Source: Spiractinospora alimapuensis (GTDB taxonomy: Bacteria > Actinomycetota > Actinomycetes > Streptosporangiales > Streptosporangiaceae). From it: 64,000 bases of DNA. Position numbers and translations under genes: made by a program. The stretch spans positions 3,348,001 through 3,412,000 of the forward strand of contig NZ_CP072467.1 in assembly GCF_018437505.1 (NCBI RefSeq), written 5' to 3'. The notes below the pieces were generated by a model. That model had not been told where the DNA came from and searched no databases. It worked only from the letters and a program-made list of their open reading frames with translations. Positions 60,526-64,000 of the stretch are shown piece by piece; position 1 is the first letter of the stretch; every line of letters starts with the position of its first letter.

Positions 60526-61920
60526 ATGGCACAAGGCATTCAGCAGTACAGGCTGCCCGACGCGGGCGAGGGCCTGACGGAGGCGGAGATCGTGCGCTGG
60601 GCGGTTCAGCCCGGCGACGAGGTCACCATCAACCAGACCCTGCTCGAGGTCGAGACCGCCAAGGCCGTGGTGGAGCTCCCGAGTCCCTACGCGGGAACGG
60701 TGTCGGAGCTCCTCGTCGCCGAGGGGACGACGGTCCCGGTGGGCACGCCGATCATCACCATCGCCGGCGGTGACGCCGCGGGGACCGAGTCCGGCGCGGA
60801 CGCCGGAGCGGCGGGGTCCGCGACCGGGGGTGACGGGGGAGAGGGAGCCAAGGCCGAGCCGGTCCTGGTGGGATACGGCGTGAAGGAGGCGCCGAGCCGG
60901 CGTCGACGTCGCTCCCGTCCCGACGCCACCGCGGCACCTTCCGGCACCCAGAACGGTCGGACGGAGGCGCCCCCGACCGCTCCGACCCGCGCGCCCGCAC
61001 CGCCCGCACCGCCCGCACCGCCCGCACCGCCCGCACCGCCCGCACCGCCCGCACCGGCGCGGACGATCCGTGCGCTCGCGAAGCCACCGGTGCGCAAGCT
61101 CGCCAAGGACCTCGGTGTCGACCTGGGCTCCGTGGACCCCACTGGTCCCGACGGTGTGGTCACCAGGGACGACGTCCGCAGGGCGGCGGAGGCACCCGTC
61201 GCCGCGACCTCGGCGCGGGACGGCGAGGAACGCGTCCCGGTTCGTGGTGTCCGCAAGCACACGGCGGCCGCCATGGTGTCCAGCGCGTTCACCGCTCCAC
61301 ACGTCACCGAGTTCCTGCAGATCGACGCCACCGAGACGGTCCGGGCCGCGAAGCGCCTGCGTAAACGGCCCGAGTTCGACGACATCAAGGTGTCGCCGCT
61401 CCTTCTGGTGGCCAAGGCCCTGATGGTGGCGGCCCGCCGCTATCCGGAGCTCAACTCCTCGTGGGACGGGGACGCCGGGGAGATCGTACTCAAGCGCTAC
61501 GTGAACCTGGGCATCGCCGCCGCCACGCCGCGCGGCCTGCTCATCCCCACCATCCACGACGCCCACGCGATGGCCCTGCCCGACCTCGCCAAGGCACTCC
61601 AGGAGAGTACCGAGACGGCCCGCGCGGGGACCGCGACTCCCGCCCAGCTCAGCGGGAGCACCATCACCATCACCAACGTCGGGGTCTTCGGCGTCGACGC
61701 CGGAACCCCGATCCTCAACCCCGGGGAGGCCGCGATCCTCGCGATCGGCCAAATCCGGGACATGCCGTGGGTCCACCGCGACGAACTCGCGATCCGCAAG
61801 GTGACCACCCTCGCGCTGAGCTTCGACCACCGGATCATCGACGGCGAGGTGGGCTCCAAGGCCCTCCGGGACATCGGGGAAATGCTGGAGGACCCCCTGA
61901 CCGCCCTCGCCTGGTCCTGA
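60526..61920 (+). CDS. pdhC: 2-oxoacid dehydrogenase E2, dihydrolipoamide acyltransferase
   Basis: A 464-residue E2 with one lipoyl domain (Lys46 in VETAKAVVELPS), a flexible Pro/Ala linker, a peripheral subunit-binding domain (PPVRKLAKDLGVDLGSVDPTGPDGVVTRDDVRRAA) and the catalytic CAT domain ending SFDHRIIDGEVGSKAL with the active-site His and Asp. ATG 60526 follows GGAG. The E3 gene is not in the window. Confidence 0.94.
   Translation: MAQGIQQYRLPDAGEGLTEAEIVRWAVQPGDEVTINQTLLEVETAKAVVELPSPYAGTVSELLVAEGTTVPVGTPIITIAGGDAAGTESGADAGAAGSATGGDGGEGAKAEPVLVGYGVKEAPSRRRRRSRPDATAAPSGTQNGRTEAPPTAPTRAPAPPAPPAPPAPPAPPAPPAPARTIRALAKPPVRKLAKDLGVDLGSVDPTGPDGVVTRDDVRRAAEAPVAATSARDGEERVPVRGVRKHTAAAMVSSAFTAPHVTEFLQIDATETVRAAKRLRKRPEFDDIKVSPLLLVAKALMVAARRYPELNSSWDGDAGEIVLKRYVNLGIAAATPRGLLIPTIHDAHAMALPDLAKALQESTETARAGTATPAQLSGSTITITNVGVFGVDAGTPILNPGEAAILAIGQIRDMPWVHRDELAIRKVTTLALSFDHRIIDGEVGSKALRDIGEMLEDPLTALAWS
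60994..61056 (+). repeat. Seven 9-bp tandem repeats coding Pro-Ala-Pro
   Basis: Seven identical CCCGCACCG units in the E2 gene encode the flexible linker. Perfect repeats like this are prone to slippage in steps of three residues. Confidence 0.9.
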
Positions 61921-61923
61921 CCC

Positions 61924-61982
61924 CGGGCACCGGGGGTGGGGGTCACGAGAACCGGCCCCTGCCCCCACCTCCATCGGTGCCC
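61924..61982 (+). terminator. Imperfect hairpin after the E2 gene
   Basis: GGGCACCG-GGGGTGGGGG on the left pairs with CCCCCACCTCC-CGGTGCCC on the right, with a mismatch and small bulges, right behind the E2 stop. Confidence 0.5.
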
Positions 61983-62514
61983 ACGCGCCGTCCGCCCTGA
62001 TCAGGACGTCCCGGGGGACGGCCCTCGGGCTCCCCGTCGCCTCATGGGACCCTGCCAACGCCCAAATGGAACGTGGCTCCCCGCCAACGACGAACCGCCC
62101 TCCCCGACTGTCCTAGCCGGACGAGTATTCCGCCCAGGAGGACCTCTCGCACGGTGCGACCCGTCCGCGCCACCCCTCTCCGACGCCTGGGTCCACCGAC
62201 TCGGCTCACTGTCGACTGCCCTCGCCGCGCTCAGCCCCGGAGCGGGGATGCCTTGAACAGCGGGCCACACGTGCGGGGCGGGCTCCGCACACCGCTACCG
62301 AGGTCTCGCGGCCCCGGACTGGCCACGCCCAGTGGTTCTTCCCCACGCTCGGCGTCCCAGGAGGCGTCGCCCGAAGCGCGTGCTCTCGATCGCACCACCG
62401 CGTAGAGCGCCGGCACGCTACCCTCCGGCCGAATCTCGCACACCGCGCCCGTCACCCCGACGGACGCCGCGCCACGGCGGCCCCGCGTCGAACGGGCGTC
62501 CGGTCCCCGACACG
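61983..62514. other. Intergenic region between the E2 and aldo/keto reductase genes
   Basis: More than 500 bases between convergent genes. All ORFs are Pro/Arg/Gly-rich GC artefacts without Shine-Dalgarno or family-like sequence. I see no supported feature. Confidence 0.4.
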
Positions 62515-62546
62515 GTGGGGTGGAGCGTCGCGACGCTCCACCCCAC
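62515..62546 (-). terminator. 32-bp perfect palindrome, terminator of the aldo/keto reductase gene
   Basis: Sixteen complementary bases on each side with no spacer (62515-62530 with 62531-62546); the RNA would fold with a 4-base loop. It lies 20 bases past the reductase stop. Confidence 0.7.
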
Positions 62547-62566
62547 ACGCGCGTTACGGACGCCGG

Positions 62567-63388
62567 CTACTTGTTGAACGTCTCCGGGTCCGGCCCAACG
62601 CGTTCGTCGCGGTTGAGGCCGTTGATGGTCGCCATGTCCTCGTCGTCGAGCTCGAAGCCGAAGACGTTGAGGTTCTCCCGGATGCGTTCCGGGGTCACGG
62701 ACTTGGGGATGACGATGTTGCCGAGCTGGATGTGCCACCGCAGCACGACCTGTGCGGGCGAGCGGCCGTGCTTACGGGCCAGGGTCGCGAGCGTCGGGTC
62801 GTCCAGCAGGCCCTTCCCCTGGCCCAGGGGGCTCCACGCCTCGGTGGCCACACCGTGGTTGGCGTCGGCCGCCCGCATCCGCTCCTGGGTGAGATAGGGG
62901 TGCAGCTCGATCTGGTTGACGGCCGGGACGATCTCCGTCTCCTTGACGACGCGGTCCAGCGTCTCCTCGGTGAAGTTGGAGACGCCGATCGCCTTGGCGC
63001 GGCCCTCGGAGTAGATCCGCTCCAGCGCCTGCCAGGTGTCGACGTAGAGGTTCCGGGCCGGGCTCGGCCAGTGGATCAGGTACAGATCGACGTAGTCCAT
63101 GCCGAGTTTGCGCAGACTGGCGTCGAACGCGTCCAGCGTGTTCTCGTACCCCTGGTCGGTGTTCCACAGCTTGGTGGTGACGAACAGTTCCTCGCGGTCG
63201 ATGCCCGACGCCCGGACCGCACGCCCGACACCCTCCTCGTTCTGGTAGAGCGCCGCGGTGTCGATGCTGCGGTACCCGGCCTGGAGCGCGACGTCGACCG
63301 ACCGCTCGGCCTCGTCATCGGGGACCTGGAAGACCCCGAACCCGAGCTGGGGCATCCGAAGCCCGTTGTTCAGCGTGATGTACTGCAT
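62567..63388 (-). CDS. Aldo/keto reductase (AKR5-type)
   Basis: A 273-residue NADPH-dependent (beta/alpha)8 reductase. The tetrad is visible: Asp in YRSIDTAALYQNE with Tyr, Lys in FVTTKLW and His in YLIHWPSP. Also GVSNFTEETLD, VNQIELHPYL and the cofactor site VIPKSVTPERIRENL. It resembles 2,5-diketo-gluconate reductase-like enzymes; physiological substrate unknown. ATG 63388 is used; an in-frame extension to 63430 has no homology. Confidence 0.93.
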   Translation of the reverse strand: MQYITLNNGLRMPQLGFGVFQVPDDEAERSVDVALQAGYRSIDTAALYQNEEGVGRAVRASGIDREELFVTTKLWNTDQGYENTLDAFDASLRKLGMDYVDLYLIHWPSPARNLYVDTWQALERIYSEGRAKAIGVSNFTEETLDRVVKETEIVPAVNQIELHPYLTQERMRAADANHGVATEAWSPLGQGKGLLDDPTLATLARKHGRSPAQVVLRWHIQLGNIVIPKSVTPERIRENLNVFGFELDDEDMATINGLNRDERVGPDPETFNK

Positions 63389-63491
63389 TGATCGCGTTAC
63401 CTTTCCTGCACGGTCGTGCGCTGCCGTCATGCCCTACCCGCGCCACACTCCGCCCCGAGCCGTCCTCGGGGGTGTCGTGTGGTGGGCTGTG

Positions 63492-64000
63492 TCAGCGGGT
63501 GGGCAGGTTCTCAACCGCCTCCGCGATGGGGACGTCCCCGCCGACGAGTTCCACGGTGAGGCCGACTCCCGCGCCACGGCCCAGCAGCTCGGCGATGGCC
63601 GCGGCGACGTCGTCCCGCGAGATCTGGCCCCGAGGCACCGGAGGAGGGGCGAGCGTGACGCGCCCGGTCCCCGGGTCGTCGGTGAGCAGTCCGGGGCGAA
63701 CGATGGTCCAACCGACGTCGCGGCGTCGGAGGTCCCCCTCGGCGAGTGTCTTCGCGGCGATGTACGCGGCCCATACGTCACCGCGTTCGGGCGCCGGCGG
63801 CTTTCCCGCACCCATCGCCGAGACCTGCAGCAGACGTGGCACCCCCGCGGCCTGGACCGCGTCGGCGAGGAGGATCGCGGCCCCCTTGTCCACGGACTCC
63901 TTGCGGGCGACGCCGCTGCCCGGGCCCGCACCCGCGGCGAACACCGCCGCGTCGGCGCCGGCTAGCAGCTTCTCCACGTCGGCGACCGTGGCCCGCTCCA
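63492..64000 (-). CDS. NAD(P)H-binding SDR-type protein, N-terminus outside window
   Basis: The frame is open to the right edge, so the Rossmann glycine motif is missing. Visible are ADAAVFAAGAGPGSGV, LLQVSAMGAGKP, YIAAKTLAEGDLR (YxxxK), WTIVRPGLLTDDPGTG and ISRDDVAAAIAELL, the atypical NmrA/YwnB-like SDR pattern (sugar-epimerase-like, NAD(P)-binding). GTG 63977 is an internal in-frame codon and not needed as start. Substrate unknown. Confidence 0.85.
   Translation of the reverse strand, partial: ERATVADVEKLLAGADAAVFAAGAGPGSGVARKESVDKGAAILLADAVQAAGVPRLLQVSAMGAGKPPAPERGDVWAAYIAAKTLAEGDLRRRDVGWTIVRPGLLTDDPGTGRVTLAPPPVPRGQISRDDVAAAIAELLGRGAGVGLTVELVGGDVPIAEAVENLPTR

Noticed and set aside
60994-61056. 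Short repeats as a CRISPR or minisatellite outside genes
   Set aside because: They are in frame within the E2 linker and code Pro-Ala-Pro.
61983-62514. Several ORFs between the E2 and aldo/keto reductase genes
   Set aside because: All are low-complexity Arg/Pro/Gly-rich translations without ribosome-binding sites; none overlaps a recognisable domain.

Overview
The window is about 70% G+C, has frequent GTG starts, dense ATGA/GTGA gene overlaps and a complete actinobacterial development and envelope gene set (bldG, wblA, chaplin, DUF1707, PknB-type kinase, Tad genes). It comes from a filamentous high-GC actinomycete. Gene content would suit a Nocardiopsis-like or Streptosporangiales-type genome, but genus is an inference. 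About 68 protein genes, one tRNA and one structured ncRNA are supported. There is no CRISPR array, insertion sequence, prophage core or biosynthetic gene cluster.

Layout. 1-3153: end of a methyltransferase gene, then a two-gene carnitine catabolism unit (BKACE plus betainyl-CoA-type thioesterase) under a fused XRE-TetR regulator. 3420-6391: membrane Ser/Thr kinase, a VapBC-like toxin-antitoxin pair, a small unknown ORF and an Smr protein. 6388-11517: methyltransferase, SURF1, an LPXTG-anchored triple chaplin, catalase and its Fur-family regulator. 11704-23613: CapA lipoprotein, adenosine deaminase family, hydrolases, TauE exporter, SPFH protein, ABC ATPase, DUF1707 protein, SerB and the proton-pumping pyrophosphatase HppA.

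24060-50033 is a long stretch with the gene order of the Mycobacterium tuberculosis Rv3649-Rv3683 and Streptomyces SCO3540-SCO3580 regions: EphE-like hydrolase, holin-like protein, acs, 6C small RNA, tad genes, DUF1998 helicase, bldG and its partner, marP, NUDIX, nth (apparently frameshifted here), crp, metallo-beta-lactamase, NUDIX, RidA, DUF4177, two ArsA-like ATPases, wblA, a PASTA penicillin-binding protein, YqeY and a metallophosphoesterase. Envelope, DNA repair, redox sensing and development are thus physically linked.

50082-51674 is a small accessory spot behind tRNA-Pro(CGG). It has a Rpn-like PD-(D/E)XK protein whose C-terminal third has its own strong ribosome-binding site and start, followed by a tandem free-standing copy of exactly that C-terminal cistron. 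This resembles the nuclease/intragenic-antitoxin arrangement known for E. coli Rpn proteins and is the most interesting system in the window. 51833-64000: DUF574 methyltransferase, purL-purQ-purS with an RsbW-like kinase inserted, a SigR-like sigma factor without an adjacent anti-sigma gene, a 2-oxoacid dehydrogenase operon (E1alpha, E1beta, E2), an aldo/keto reductase and a partial SDR gene.

Main second-look items: the Rpn-like gene with its duplicated intragenic cistron, the XRE-TetR fusion with a 24-bp near-palindrome upstream, the 6C RNA, the nth frameshift, an EphE-like gene with no canonical start where homology begins, and nested inverted repeats before the pdh operon.
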